Source of the DNA: Brachionus manjavacas
Lineage: Eukaryota > Rotifera > Eurotatoria > Ploima > Brachionidae
Assembly: GCA_019054805.1 (NCBI GenBank)
Contig: JAHQIY010000007.1
Location: 2,485,501-2,549,500, forward strand
Reading direction: 5' to 3'
Length of the DNA: 64,000 bases
The position numbers were made by a program, and so were the translations under genes. The notes under the pieces are model-generated. The model made no database searches. It had not been told where the DNA came from and saw only the letters and a program-made list of their open reading frames with translations. Numbering within the stretch: position 1 is the first letter of the stretch; the number at the start of each line of letters is the position of its first letter. Shown piece after piece: positions 39,194 to 54,062 of this stretch.

Positions 39194-41728
39194 TTAAATT
39201 GTATTCAAACTCATTGAAATGTTTTTTTCTCGTGAAACAATTTTAATGCGAGTCTTGTCATCATAATCTTGAAGATAAAAGTTCTTCCATTCATCAAAAC
39301 CAGGAAGCTTACAACTTTTTTTTTTACTCCAGAACTTTTCAACATTATCTATTATTGTAGTTTTGGCTGGAAAAAAAGTATCTAATTTCATTTGGACACA
39401 CATGTCACATATTGTACTCATTATCGACCGAATCGGTTTTGTATATTTTTTCCATTTAAAATATGAATTGTATGCTGTATTATTTTTATCTAGATATATC
39501 AGGTATTCAGCTAAATCTTTCGGATTTTTAAAGTCCAACACATTTATAAAACCGGATTTTGGTACCTTTTAAAAAAGCTTCATAAGATTTAAATTTATAT
39601 TTTTTTTTTATATCATCGTTTTTAACGACATGTCACAGTATATATAATGACATGTCATTAATGTGGAAAATTGCCTTAAATTGACAGTTTTTCGAAATTT
39701 TTGTTTCGACATTAGTGACATGTCGTTATCTCAAAATAAAGTGTAAAATAAAACAATAAATGAATATTTCTAAAAATAAAAAGTGAAGTTTCATTACCTA
39801 ATCGAAGCTAATTGCCTTTTACTTTTTAATTTTTTTTAAATAAAGCTTGATTTTGAAAGTCATCTTATTTGCGAGTCAAAAGCGGTTGTTCATTAACAAC
39901 AAAGAAATAAAATTTTTAAATTTTTAAAAATTCACATATAAGTGAGAAATGTGGCAATTGGATTTGTGGAGATTATTGGCCTAAAGTTTTGAGACCAAAT
40001 CAATCATATTATTACAATTTGTACTTTTTTTCAAGAACAACTTTGAATTAAAATTAATTTTTCTTCAATTCTCTTTACTCATTTTATAAAAATTAAGAAA
40101 GCATAATAAAGCTTAATCACATGTCACTAATGTCGAAACAAAAATTTCGAAAAACTGTCAATTTTAGGCAATTTGCCAAATCAATGACATGTCATTATAT
40201 AATTTTGAAAACCAGTGTTCGTTATTTAACGACATGTCGCAATAGTTGGGTATCTGAACATTGACTTGTCACTAAAATCGAGATAATACGTAATGTTGAG
40301 TTAAACCTACTTTAAAATTTAAATAATAAAATAAAATTTAGAAAATCAACAAAAAACTTTTTTTCAATCCTCAAGGAAAAATAGGTAGCTTACATTATAA
40401 AAAAAAATTTTTTTTAGATTTTAATTTTAATTTTATATTTGGTAATTTAAAATTATTAAAATGCAAAATGTTATTCAAATTTGAATCTCGAATCTTTAAA
40501 TCATCAAAATTTTTAATCTTTTTTGGCCATCTTTAACCCATTGATTTTGTGGGATACTTTTTTAAAAAATAATTAGACTTTTTTCAGCAAATTATTCAGA
40601 GCGATTTTTAATTTTCTTAATAAGGTTAAAAAATTTAAATCTTTTTTAATTAAAAAAAATTGAAAATGTACGTTAATATTTGATAATAAGTTTCAATGTA
40701 CTCTGAAAAGCTTATCAGTAAATATCGATTTTTTGAAATTTTTTTGATTTTAAAAAATTTAATAGAAAATTAAAAAAAGAAATACTTACGAAATAACTAT
40801 AATTTCCTCCACCAAGAACTACTGGTACTATATCATATTTCAAAGGTACAAAAAATTTCTCTGTAATATATCCATCACATATTGAATTTTCAAATGATAG
40901 ATAGAATTTATGAGTATTTGAAACAAGATCTTTACAATAGGCATTAGATTTGGTCTTGTAAAAATCCTCACATCTAATTCCACCACATTTGCCAAAAATT
41001 TTAACAGGAATATACTTTTTAAGTTCTTTTATGTATTCTAATCGACCACTACTCGATCGACAGTTGCTGATCACTGCTACAGCCAGGTCTGTTTTTCCAG
41101 CTGAAAAGTCTCTATTCTCGTCAAAGTCTTCATTTAGAGTCCATTCGAATAACTGATATGTGCCAACTAACCGCGGAAAAGTTGATTCTAAACCATGTGT
41201 TGAAGTCAGATTAAAAACATTGTTATACTTGGTAAAGTTTGGACTATGGATTTGGGACTCAAAAATCATAAAAATCCATCTTTGATTGAGGGGCCTTTCT
41301 TTAGGAATTGTTGGTATTTTATTCAACACATGGACAATAACAAGATCAGCTTCATTCAACCGTGAATGATTATTAAACACTTCACAATTAGTAACTGGAC
41401 AAGAATTTCGAATGAATGGTTCTTTGATTCCGAGGCCGAATCCAAAATCAACACTTGTTAAAAATAAGTTCCATAATAAAATTTTGTGAATTTGAGGCTC
41501 TGAATTTAAACAATTGAAATTAATTGTTTTATTTAGGTGTAATGAAACTCTCTGAGGATATTTCATTCCGTCGAATTCAAATAATTCATTCTTTAGTTGG
41601 TAATTGTACGGCGAACATGAGATTTTAATCTTTTTTGGTTCATTATTTAAATTGTTATAGTTCCTTGACATGATAATTATTAAAGTTACAAAAATAACTA
41701 TTAAAAAAAAATTTCTTTTATTTCTCAT
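39194..41728 (-). CDS. Alpha-(1,3)-fucosyltransferase (GT10), 2 exons
   Basis: Exons are 40790-41728 and 39194-39565; the 1224-bp intron is GT-AG (donor GTAAGT) and the join is in phase 0, giving 436 aa. It is a type II Golgi enzyme by layout: short cytosolic basic end, membrane anchor at about residues 6-20 (FFLIVIFVTLIII), a stem, then the catalytic domain. The GT10 signature is clear, HKFYLSFENSICDGYITEKF, followed by PVVLGGGNYSYF, and in exon 2 PKSGFINVLDFKNPKDLAEY and YLDKNNTAYNSYFKWK. Such enzymes move fucose from GDP-fucose to GlcNAc in N-glycans or glycolipids; acceptor not predictable. Many potential N-glycosylation sites are present. The intron holds a foldback element. An AATAAA lies just after the stop. 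Confidence 0.9.
39626..40240. mobile_element. Foldback element in the fucosyltransferase intron
   Basis: 39626-39737 and 40113-40240 are inverted copies that share AATTGACAGTTTTTCGAAAT and TTTGTTTCGACATTAGTGAC. The palindrome TGACATGTCA or a one- or two-base variant recurs at 39626, 39648, 39716, 40118, 40185 and 40230, and once outside at 37005. No coding sequence is visible between the arms. Confidence 0.75.
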
Positions 41729-42116
41729 TACAAAAAATTATTTAAAGTAATATTCAAATAAATTTATTAAAAAATAACAAAAGTTAAAATCTATAAATTT
41801 AAATTTAAAATAAATTCGCTAGAAATTAATTTTCTTTAGCTTTAAAATTGGAATCATGCAATAGCTTTTGGTAATTTTTGCTTACAGGAATTCAGTTGTT
41901 GTAAAGTTACAAAAATAACTTTTAAAAAAATTTTCTTTCTTTTCTCAATACAAAATTATTAAAAGACTGTTCAAATTTTATTTCGATAAGATTACAAAAA
42001 CTTAAATATATTTAATTAAAAGAAAATTTAATTTTTTTCTTTAACTTTCAAGTTCAAATCTTGAAATAGCTTCTGGTAATTTTAGTAAATTTAGCTAACA
42101 GTAATTTCATATTTTA
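41681..42116. repeat. Tandem duplication spanning the fucosyltransferase start
   Basis: 41681-41894 and 41901-42116 are diverged direct copies about 220 bp apart (shared AAAGTTACAAAAATAACT, then TAGCTT(T/C)TGGTAATTTT, GCT(T/A)ACAG). The first copy contains the start codon and first residues of the fucosyltransferase. In the second the ATG is changed and the frame closes, so it is a non-coding duplicate of the 5' end and promoter-proximal DNA. Confidence 0.65.
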
Positions 42117-44960
42117 TTCGTTTATGTTTATTACAATATATTATAATATTTTATTATAACCAAGTTTCATTGATTTGTGCCATTTAGTGAATTCTTTTTG
42201 CTTTTTTTCCTTTTTTCTAAGCTCACCATTCAAATTGACAAATCCACTCGTGTGTTGTATCAGCTGGTTTTGTTCCACATTATTTTGAACCACTGATTAT
42301 TTCTTATGACCAATCTGACAATAATTTACAGTGCTGATTTGACATGTGGATTTCTGGTAATTTTACGGAAGATTACGTAAATTTCCGTAAAAATTGATAA
42401 AAATGAAACGGCTTAAAAAATGCTCAATTTTTTGAATTTTTTTTTTCTAATAAATTTTGAAAAAGTAGTTTCTTTTTGTTTGTTCATATTTTTACCAAAA
42501 GTTACTTTTATTACTATTTTTTGCTAATTTTTACGTAAATTTAGGCATAAAAAGTTAAAATATGGTAAAAAAAATGTTTTTTGAAAAATTTTTTATTTTT
42601 ATTTTTAATTTTTAATCGATCTCTTAAACTAAATTCGTCTTTTGTTATTTATTTGAAAGTTAACCACCTATATTAAAAATAAAAGTATAAATTAGATAAG
42701 CTGAAGAAGAAAAATTACATTATATCATTCCGTTTCGAATGATTTAGTTAACTCAAAAAGGAGATAATAATATCTTTTATCACCTTTGTTTGAAAGACAT
42801 AAGTTAATTGAATCTTTTTTGAGTTCTCCAGTCTTTATACTTATGTCAACTCTAGTCTTTATAACAATGTTCGATAATATTCGATTTAAAGAAATGCTCT
42901 AGAATTGTTATGTCTTGGTCAAATGACTTTAGTCTTGATCCGTTAATCCTTGGGCTAAAAGAAAGATCATGAAAGATCTGAGTTGCCAAATAGTTGTATT
43001 TTAAAGTCTCAATAAATGAGAGTTTCTATTGTAAATAAAGTTTTTTAAAATCATTTGTTTATTTCATAGAAAAAATTGTAATCACAATCTAGCATTATAG
43101 TCTTCATTCTAAACTTGAATGGGAAGATTGATTTTTTTCTTCCAGCGGCAATTAGTTGGGTTAAATTACATTTATAATAATAAACAATAAAATCACTCAA
43201 ATATGCTCGAAATTATTTGAGTTGTTGTTTCGGATACACTTTAAATTTAGCTGGTTATTAATAACATTAAAAACTGACTGACAATTAATTAATGATTTAT
43301 TTATTTGTTAGAATTGAGTATTTTAAAAAATCCACTATTGTTCAATATTTTTCTATTAATTAATATTACTTGGTTTTTGAAATTCAGTATCGAACAGAAC
43401 CAAATTAAAAAAGCCAATGTTTTTTTTTTTATAAATTAAAAATTTGTTTTGTAAATGCAACATGGTACAAAATTTTTAATTTAATTATTAACCAAATTTT
43501 CAGAAAAATGTCTAAATTTAGTGTAAATTAATTTTCATTTTATTATAACGGAGCGTATTTTGCAGAGTATTTGCACATTATTAGTACCATTGGACAACTG
43601 GTGCATCTTTTTTATCATGTATTTAATGTGGACAACTGATATTGTAACATGTAGCATTTACACAACTAATTTTTAACTTCTAGAAAAAAAGTTATTAGAT
43701 TTTTTATAATTTTGTTTTTTTCTTTTAAACTGAATTTCTTGAAACCATTTAATTTTTCTGATTAAAAAATATTTTTTTCATCTCTTGAAATACTATCTTT
43801 AATTTACTCAAAATTTGTTTTTCTAATTGTATTGTCATACCCAAAGACAATTATCTTGAAAACAAAGTAACTTTATAATAACTTATTAATTTTTCTAATT
43901 AGATTAAATCCTGCAATCAAAACTTTAAAAAGTAAAAAAAAATTAAAAATATTTACTAAAAAATTTTTTATGCTAAAACTAAAACTAAAATCTAAATTTT
44001 TAATATTCTTTAGAATGAAAAAAATTGATTTAAAATTAATTCGTTCCTAAAAAATATGAAATAATTATGAATTGATCGCAATTTTTTTCAAGACTTTTCA
44101 AAAAATCATGCAATAAAGCGTCACGATTTAAAAAATAAGGAAATTTTAACAAAAGATCTTTAAAAAGATTCTTTTTGTAAATTTTGTAAATTAAATAGAC
44201 ACCGTTTTTAAATAGTTACGCCTTATTTGGATTAAACAAAGCTTAAGTTTAGCTTTCCAGGACTGTTGCCCAACACTCTTAAATTATTTCATCTAATATA
44301 AAAAAATAGTATAAATTTTTATAAGATTTTTTTTTAAGATTTAATTTAAAAAAAACTATGAATTCCCAAGCAAAACTCCTGGTACTAACGAGTATTCAAG
44401 AAAGAACTTTCAAAATTTTGACAAGGAAGAAAAATATTTCTTTTTTGATCGAATTTAACCAAATCTGTACAAATATTTAATAAATTTTTTTAAATAAGAA
44501 ATTAAAAAAATCTTGTTGCTTTATGTTTTACAAAAAGAAAAGGCAACCTGTTAATTAAACTTGTCCTTTATTTTTTTTTAATCAAGAAAATATGCATGCT
44601 AAATACTTTGTTATGAAAAAGCAATAAAAACGATTAAAACGAGACATTGATAATTTTTTTATGCCTAATAGTTCAGAAGTTATTGGAGTTTGTCAAATTT
44701 TACTTTTTTCTATAAAGAATAGCTTGCAAATTTATCACCCTTTATATCGCATTAAAAATAATTTGATAAAAAAATTTTAGTTTATTTTATTTTCTACTTT
44801 TAAAAATATTTTTTTCTTTTTAGAAATACAATCCTTTATAGATCAAGATTTGTTTTTCTAATTTTAAAGCTAAAAAAACAAAATTATGAATATTCTTCAG
44901 GATGACATAATTGATTTAAAGCTTATTCGCTTTTGAGAATTTGAAATAATTACGCTGAGA
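42117..44960. other. AT-rich region with one possible exon
   Basis: No confident gene. The possible exon at 42852-43027 is listed separately; the rest is AT-rich without long frames. Confidence 0.35.
42852..43027 (-). other. Possible 3' exon or coding relic, unidentified
   Basis: After a plausible acceptor (TTACAATAG) the minus strand reads 58 codons to a stop, including KLSFIETLKYNYLATQIF and SFSPRINGSRLKSFDQDI. The composition is protein-like, unlike the surroundings. I found no partner exon upstream. It may be a gene fragment or a transposon piece. Confidence 0.3.
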
Positions 44961-44969
44961 TTCTTTTTC

Positions 44970-45156
44970 TTTAATTAGAAGTTCTAATTAAGTTAGAAGT
45001 TTAATACGAAAAGGGTAAGCCTTTCTAAGCGTTAAATTTTACAAAAAAAAAAAGCCAAGTCAAATGACTTTTTTTTAAAAAAAATTAAAGCCAAGTCAAA
45101 AGACTTGATTTCGACTTAATGACTTTTGCCCAAGTCTGATTAGAACTTAATTAAGA
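44970..45156. mobile_element. AAGTC-rich element, copy a
   Basis: Repeated CAAGTC/GACTTG words (CCAAGTCAAATGACTT, CCAAGTCAAAAGACTTG) end in CAAGTCTGATTAGAACTTAA, an end shared with copy b at 50087-50405. AAGTTCTAATTAAG-like sequence occurs inverted at the left side. Confidence 0.5.
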
Positions 45157-45538
45157 AAATCGAATTTTTTAAACATTTTAGGAACAAAAAAAGCTCTTTA
45201 CAAAAATAGAAGCTGAATATTTTTTATAATCTCGTGAATTCAAAAAGTTAAAGAGTTTTGTCGTTTTGAATTTTTGATCAGGATTTCTCACTAAGAAATA
45301 AAAATAATTACAAAACATATCCAAAAATTATTTCTAATTGATCGATTTAATCAAAACAAGGTTTTACCTGTTGCTCCGCTGCCAGAATAATAAAAGTAAA
45401 AGAAAAAGAAATTAGTATTGATCATTTAATTGATTGATTTATTTTATTTAATATATTGAAAAAATTCTTTTTAAAAAATTGATTTTAGAAATTTTTTTTC
45501 ATAAGTTTTGATTAAATGATTTAATGAATGTTTCTGTA

Positions 45539-45847
45539 CAGTATTTCACAAAAAGTTAGAATCAAACTTTTTTTACTATTTGATTGTTTTTTTGATCATT
45601 ATTTTGTTAACTCGGCTATTTCTCTTTCAGTCTTTGTCAGATTTTTCAAAAAACCTGCAATTTGCCATCAATGATGATCAGTTATTTTATTTTTATCCAT
45701 TTTTTCTCTATTTGGTCAGATTTTTAAGTAGTCTTACTTTAAAAAAGCTATTATTTGAAAAAAATTCATAGTTAACGATTTTTTTAATTGCAAAAAAACA
45801 ATATTTTTATTTTTTTCAACTTGATTCTAACTTTTTGTGACTTACTG
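45539..45847 (-). mobile_element. Tc1/mariner-type deletion element, 309 bp
   Basis: Terminal inverted repeats of about 27 bp (CAGTATTTCACAAAAAGTTA on the left; TAACTTTTTGTGACTTACTG on the right) are flanked by TA on both sides, the Tc1/mariner target. Internally, on the minus strand, MDKNKITDHH-stop-WQIAGF and KTEREIAELTK resemble the start of the helix-turn-helix of a Tc1-like transposase. The DDE catalytic part is gone. The right half and adjoining DNA recur at 2054-2425. Confidence 0.75.
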
Positions 45848-46105
45848 TACAATCAACATTTCTTGTAAAAAAATTTGAATGAATGAATTTTAATGAATTT
45901 AATTGTTTTTTTCTTTTCTTAATTTTTTAATTAAAATTTATTTTTAAGTTGTAAAAAATTTAATATATAATATGTAATCTAAAAAAATGGATTAAGACAA
46001 TTATAAAAGCACCATATTCAAATATTAAAGTTAGTTATCGTAAGTTTATGCAAGAAAATTTTACTTTTTTTCACACATTTGGGTTTTAAATATTAAGATA
46101 TTACA
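45733..46105. repeat. Dispersed repeat, copy 2 (partner 2054-2425)
   Basis: Covers the right part of the Tc1/mariner-type element and about 255 bp beyond, nearly colinear with 2054-2425; both end just after CACACATTTGGG.TTTAAATA. Confidence 0.75.
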
Positions 46106-47459
46106 AAGGTTGGATTTTAACTGAGGTTGTTATTAAAGAATGATTTTTTTTTAAATACTTGACTTCTTCAAAACTAAAATTAAAAGCTAATAGTGTCTGA
46201 TTTAAGGTATACATCCTCAATTTTACAAAGAACAGATTTAGTGCCCAAAATAAAAGTTATAACATTAAGAATGAGAAAAAATTAATTAAGACCGATAATT
46301 AAGATTAATTAATTAATTACTGTAGAATTTAGACTTCTACTTTAAGAAACAGGTAAAAACATAAGGTTGTCATGAAAGACCGATCAATACATTTTTTTAT
46401 CTAATAATTTAAAGAATATTTTTACAAATTAAAAAATAAAACACTGATAAATTTGAGTCGATAAATCTTTCAAATGAACGATTATTTTTTTAAATTAAAT
46501 GCTAAAATGACGATCTATTGATTATAAAACCTACATCGGGCTCGAATAAAAAATTCAAATATTAATGACATAAGTTCAATTAGATATACTAAATTGTGCA
46601 TTAAATTTCTCTAAAATTTAGCTTTAAAATATTTAAGTAAATTATGAAAATTAATTCTAATAATAAATATTGATATTAGTTTTTAAGGAAATATTGATGA
46701 TAGAACAGGAATTAATCAAAAGAAAGAATAATAAAAAAACGTAGAAAATTACAAATTAGAAAAACAAAAAACATATAATTTAATTAAATTAAAGTTGAAA
46801 ATAAAAAAATTTAAGAAATTTTGTAAAAATTTGAATTAAAATTAATAAATTATTTTTATTAAAAGATTAAAAAAATAGAATAAAGAGAAATTAATCGAAA
46901 TAGCAATAAACTTATCTAATGACATCCATCAGGAAAATCAGAAATTTTCTATATTCCTGATTTTCTCCGTTTTCCTAATTTTTTTCTACGTTTTCAAAGT
47001 AAAAGACAATTCCTATGTTTATTTTATCTTGATTTTTTCTGATAGGAGTTTTTTTTTGCAATTTTAGATTTATTTTTTTAAATATTTTAAATGGATAAAG
47101 ATGAAGATAAAAATTAGAATTCAGTTCCCGTTTTACGTTTCCTCGAGTGAATGATATTTGAATTTATAAACCAATTCATGCCCCAACAAGAGCATCCAGT
47201 AAAAATCTTCGCTAATTCATTTAGAGAAAAAAAAATCTAATAAAAATTATCTAATTAAGTTTGGTACATTTATGTCGGTAAGACACTTACAAAAAATAAA
47301 ATGGAATACCAAAAAATAGAAAAAAATTCAATTAAACTGTCATTTTATTTTAATTATCTTCACTAATTTAGTAAAATAAAAGCAAAGTGAGGAAAGGGTG
47401 TTGGAAGTGCGTGCAATATCACTGCTAGGCGAAGCGGAGAGGGCTCATGAGTTCTTAGT
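46106..47459. other. AT-rich intergenic region
   Basis: Nothing recognised. Confidence 0.4.
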
Positions 47460-47645
47460 GTGGAATTTGCCATGAAAGAAATGTTTTCAAGTGGTATAAA
47501 GAAAAAAAAATTCATAAGAAAGGTTGATTTTGACAGAATCTCTTTAGGTATGTGGTCAGTTGAATCGAATAAAGAATTATGTGAAGAGTTTATAAACGAA
47601 AAAATGATTCCAAGCAAATTTATACCTAAAGATAAAGCAAAATGA
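47460..47645 (+). other. Small unidentified open frame before a LINE-like tail
   Basis: 61 codons (starts MEFAMKEMFSSGIKKKKFIR) with protein-like composition, followed by a LINE-type tail at 47744. It may be the C-terminal remnant of a transposon protein. No family recognised. Confidence 0.25.
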
Positions 47646-47743
47646 GAGTAAACGAAGAAATAAGAATGTTAAGAAAAAAAAAGGGTGTAACGAGTGACCA
47701 AATTGATACCGTAATTTATTATTATTTATTTATTAAGTAAAAT

Positions 47744-47800
47744 TCTGGTCGAGCCAAGCTCCTTCAGAAAAAAAAAAAAAAAACAAAATTAATAAAAAAT
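47744..47800 (+). repeat. LINE 3'-tail stem-loop remnant
   Basis: GGTCGAGCCAAGCTCCTTCA followed by a long A run. Same GAGC..GCTC hairpin plus TTCAGAA pattern as at 33748. Confidence 0.5.
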
Positions 47801-48109
47801 TTCCGTTAGTTTTACATATTTTGAATACATGATCAGTTAACAAATGTTAATAATTAGTTGTTGAGAAGTGAAGGAGATAGAAGTTTTCAAGTATTACGCA
47901 AGATAAGGAAAAAATTCATCAATTAGGAGGTATAAACCACACAATGGTGTTGCAAGATTGCATATTTCTTTAGGGCTAATTACAGCTATATATTCTTTTA
48001 CTAGTCTAGTTACCAGAGGTGCTGAGTTTTTTAGACCACACCTGATATAATTCTCACTGAGTAATTGTTAATGACCAGTTTTATTCGGTTTAAAATCAGG
48101 AACCCAACG

Positions 48110-49893
48110 AAATTATTAATTATTTTCCATTACGAACTTCCTCGCCTTACGATATTGAGAATTTCACGCGAGAGCTTAACGGATCTCTCACGATCTCTTT
48201 GAGCTTAGAAAAGAGAAATTAGATGGAAACAAATCGATGGGCGCTGATGAAGTACATCTGAAAAGCTTCACAAAAAACTATCAGTGCCATTGAAAATAAT
48301 TTTTAGAAATTCGCTAAATGCTTGAAAAATATCAATGAAATGAAAATGAGCAAACGTATCGCCAATTTACAAAAAAGGAAGTAAATTATTTACCGGTATC
48401 ATTAACAACGGTTGAATGTAAAGTTCCTGAAAGTATTTTTAGAGAACAACTATGCTATACCTCCACGAGAATAATCTTTTAATTTGAAGACAGCATGAAT
48501 TCGTTCCAAAGAAAGGATGTGTCTTAAACCTATTTGAAATGCTTGACATGATCACGATTGAGTTAGCAAAGTTTAAAAGTATAGATGAAATACTGATAGA
48601 CTTTTCAAAGGCTTTTGATAATGTGCCGCATCAACGTCTTCTAAAAAAAAACCGTGGCTATGCTCTTGGCGAGAAAATGGTTAGATGGATCGATTTTAGA
48701 GTTAGAGAACACAGCGAGTTTTCCTTGACGATGGATTTTCGAAATGGTCTGAGATATTGTGTAGAATTCAGCAAGGATCTTTAATTGAACCTCAGCTATT
48801 TGTTCTGTACATCAATGACCTTCCTGATCGCGTTTCAAATAAAATGGAATTTTATGTAGACAAATCAAAAATACTTGGTATTGTGAATAAAGTTAATGAA
48901 ATAGCGATTTTTCAGAAAGATCTGGATGTTTGTCAATGGATTGATTTGTGGCGTATTGGACTGTGTGTTGATAAGTGCAAATTGATGCATTTCGGTAGGC
49001 TAAAAGCAAGGCATAAGTATATTGCAAAAAGTGGTGAAAGAAACTCAAATTTTATACTTATTACCACAGAGTGTGAAAGGGATCTGGGAGTGATGGTCTC
49101 ATCAGATTTAAAGTGGACATTTCAAGTTAAAAGTACGTGTGCGAAAGCGACTTGGGTTCTTGGAATGTATAAGCGAACATTTACAAGTAGTGAGGAAAGG
49201 TTATGAGTAAGATTGTATAAATCCATGGTAAGATCTCATCTATACTACGCAGTGCAAGTTTGGAATCCAAATTTGAAAAGGGATGTGAATGCGTTGGTGA
49301 AGAGCGAGCAACAAAGATATCGGTGTTACTAAGAAACATATTATATGATATGAGGTTGGCTAGAATTGAACTGACAAAGCTAAGCGAAAGCAGAGTGATC
49401 GAGGACTCGATTGAGATGTATAAATTAGTGAATGCATTAGAAAAGGTGGACCTGGTTAGAGAACTGGTGAATAATTCTGAAAACAAGGGTCTTTCCGCGA
49501 ATGACCTCAAAGCCGCATTGGAATAAGTTGACAAAAAATGTGGTAATATCGAAGTCAACCGCTAGCTTCAAAGCGGCCTTAGATATATTTAATGGAATTG
49601 GCTGCTACAGCTCAACACTGCCAAATGGTGGATATGGACTCTACATGTTGGGTGTCCCAGCAAGAACTACTAAATTACTAATAAATAAAATAAAAAAAAA
49701 TAAAAAAATTCTAATGATTTTCCTACTTTTAATTGATTTGAGTATTTACAGACTAAGATTTTTATATATCTTAAATTAGAAATAGCGAATAATTTATTTT
49801 GTTGGATTTATTCTTTACTTAGCTAGTACTACTTCAGAATTAAAAGTAAATCAAAACAAAGTTAGATAAAATAAAATAAAATAAAAATAAATG
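48110..49893 (+). mobile_element. CR1/jockey-like LINE, RT region and 3' tail, decayed
   Basis: Plus-strand blocks across frames: NVSPIYKKGSK, LIDFSKAFDNVPHQRLLKK, IQQGSLIEPQLFVLYINDLP, MEFYVDKSKI (the catalytic YxDD appears as YVDK), CVDKCKLMHFGR, ERDLGVMVSSDLKWTFQVKS, YYAVQVWNPNLKRDV and a C-terminal stretch ending in GYGLYMLGVPART. Several frameshifts and stops make it non-functional. The tail (ACTACTTCAGAATTAAAAGT then TAAAA repeats to about 49893) ties this family to the other tail remnants in the window. Confidence 0.82.
49868..49893 (+). repeat. (TAAAA)n tail of the LINE
   Basis: About four to five TAAAA units directly after the LINE tail, typical of LINEs that end in short tandem repeats. 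Confidence 0.6.
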
Positions 49894-50086
49894 GTCCTTT
49901 AAATAAAACTATAGTACTATTTGGTATTCTCCACTCAAAGTTACAGTCATTCTCATTTATCTTAAATGTCCTAGAGTCTAAAAGGAATTTTTACTCATTT
50001 GTTTAAAAAATAAGAAGATAATAAGAGTTAAAAATAATTTATAAGATAATACTGTAATGTTTTTGTTATATTTTAATATTATTTGC

Positions 50087-50405
50087 AGACTTGTTTTTAA
50101 GTCACAAGTCTTAAGTCAAGTGACTTGACTTGACTTAAATTTTTTTTTTAAGTCAAGTCAATGTCTTAAAAATTTTTTTCATTTTTTTCAGTGAAGTTTA
50201 GTCGAGTCAACTAATTTTCTGATTTTTAAACTAAAAAAATTAATATGATTTTTTATTTTAATCAAAAAAAAATTTAGTTTTAAAATCAGAAAATTAGTTG
50301 ACTCGACTAAACTTCACTAAAAAAATGAAAAAAATTTTAAGTCATGACTTTGACTTAAATTTTTCTGACTTAAACTTAAAACTGTGATTTAAAAACAAGT
50401 CTGAT
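50087..50405. mobile_element. AAGTC-rich foldback element, copy b
   Basis: Arms of about 130-150 bp (50087-50237 and 50270-50405) are inverted copies. Both contain GTGAAGTTTAGTCGAGTCAA or its complement, and AATTTTCTGATTTT. Multiple AAGTCAAGT/ACTTGACTT words lie near the outer ends, and only about 30 bp separate the arms. No coding sequence. Confidence 0.8.
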
Positions 50406-50994
50406 TATTAGTTAAGTTTTGACTTAATATTTGGGCAATTAACCGAGTTGGGCGACAGCTACTGAATGCTTGCTTAAATATTTTTTTAACAAATCTTGTT
50501 TTTATTTTTTCAATCATATTTACACTTTCTTTTAATTATTGAATATCTTATTACTTGTATGTTCGGACACGATTTTATTCGATCGCTATGCTGGAAATAA
50601 GGACTTTGAAAATTAATTTTTTGTATCTCTAAAATAGTGACAAAATTTAGAAACGATGTTGGATCAAGTTTTCGATTTTAAGGAATTATAAAACAGTTTT
50701 TATATTTTAATTGAGCAAATTATTTATTTAATTTTAAGATGTTTTTTTAATAAAAAGAAAGAAAATAAAAGACAAAAAAAAAATGAATTTGCTTAAAAAA
50801 CAAATTCTTGTACATTTTTTAAAATAGATTTCATTTATCAACAAAAAAAAATAATAGTTTGTTTGTTTATTCTTTAAAAAATAACAAAAATCTTTAGTTC
50901 AAGGAAAGCAAATATCTATCGATTGGACGACATAACTACAACGAAAAACACCGAAATCGTTTACAATTGAGATTCTTTTTTCTAAAACTTAATC

Positions 50995-53834
<2,840 letters not shown>

Positions 53835-54062
53835 GTGAACAAGGAAACTAGGAATTATACCAGATCCCATTTGAAATGGGTAACGAAAATCAGAATAGAT
53901 GTATGGCAACCGATTTTTAAAGAAATTCACGAAAAACTAATTCCGAAAGAAAATGAACCATATTCAAATACAGAAATTATATCCAAAGGATTGTACAGAA
54001 AGTTGAAAAAAGACAACTTCTTAGAAGCTAGAGGTTGTACCCAAAATTTTTTTTTAAAATGA
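53835..54062 (+). other. Unidentified open frame, possible exon or relic
   Basis: 75 codons with a protein-like mix (NYTRSHLKWVTKIRIDVWQ, KENEPYSNTEIISKGLYRK). The first in-frame codon is GTG, not ATG, so if real it is an internal exon or a fragment. No family recognised. Confidence 0.28.

Noticed and set aside
45360..45408. The minus strand reads YYSGSGATGKT, a Walker A-like motif.
   Set aside because: The frame closes within three codons, no other ATPase or helicase motif follows, and the match is short enough to be chance or a splice-donor coincidence.
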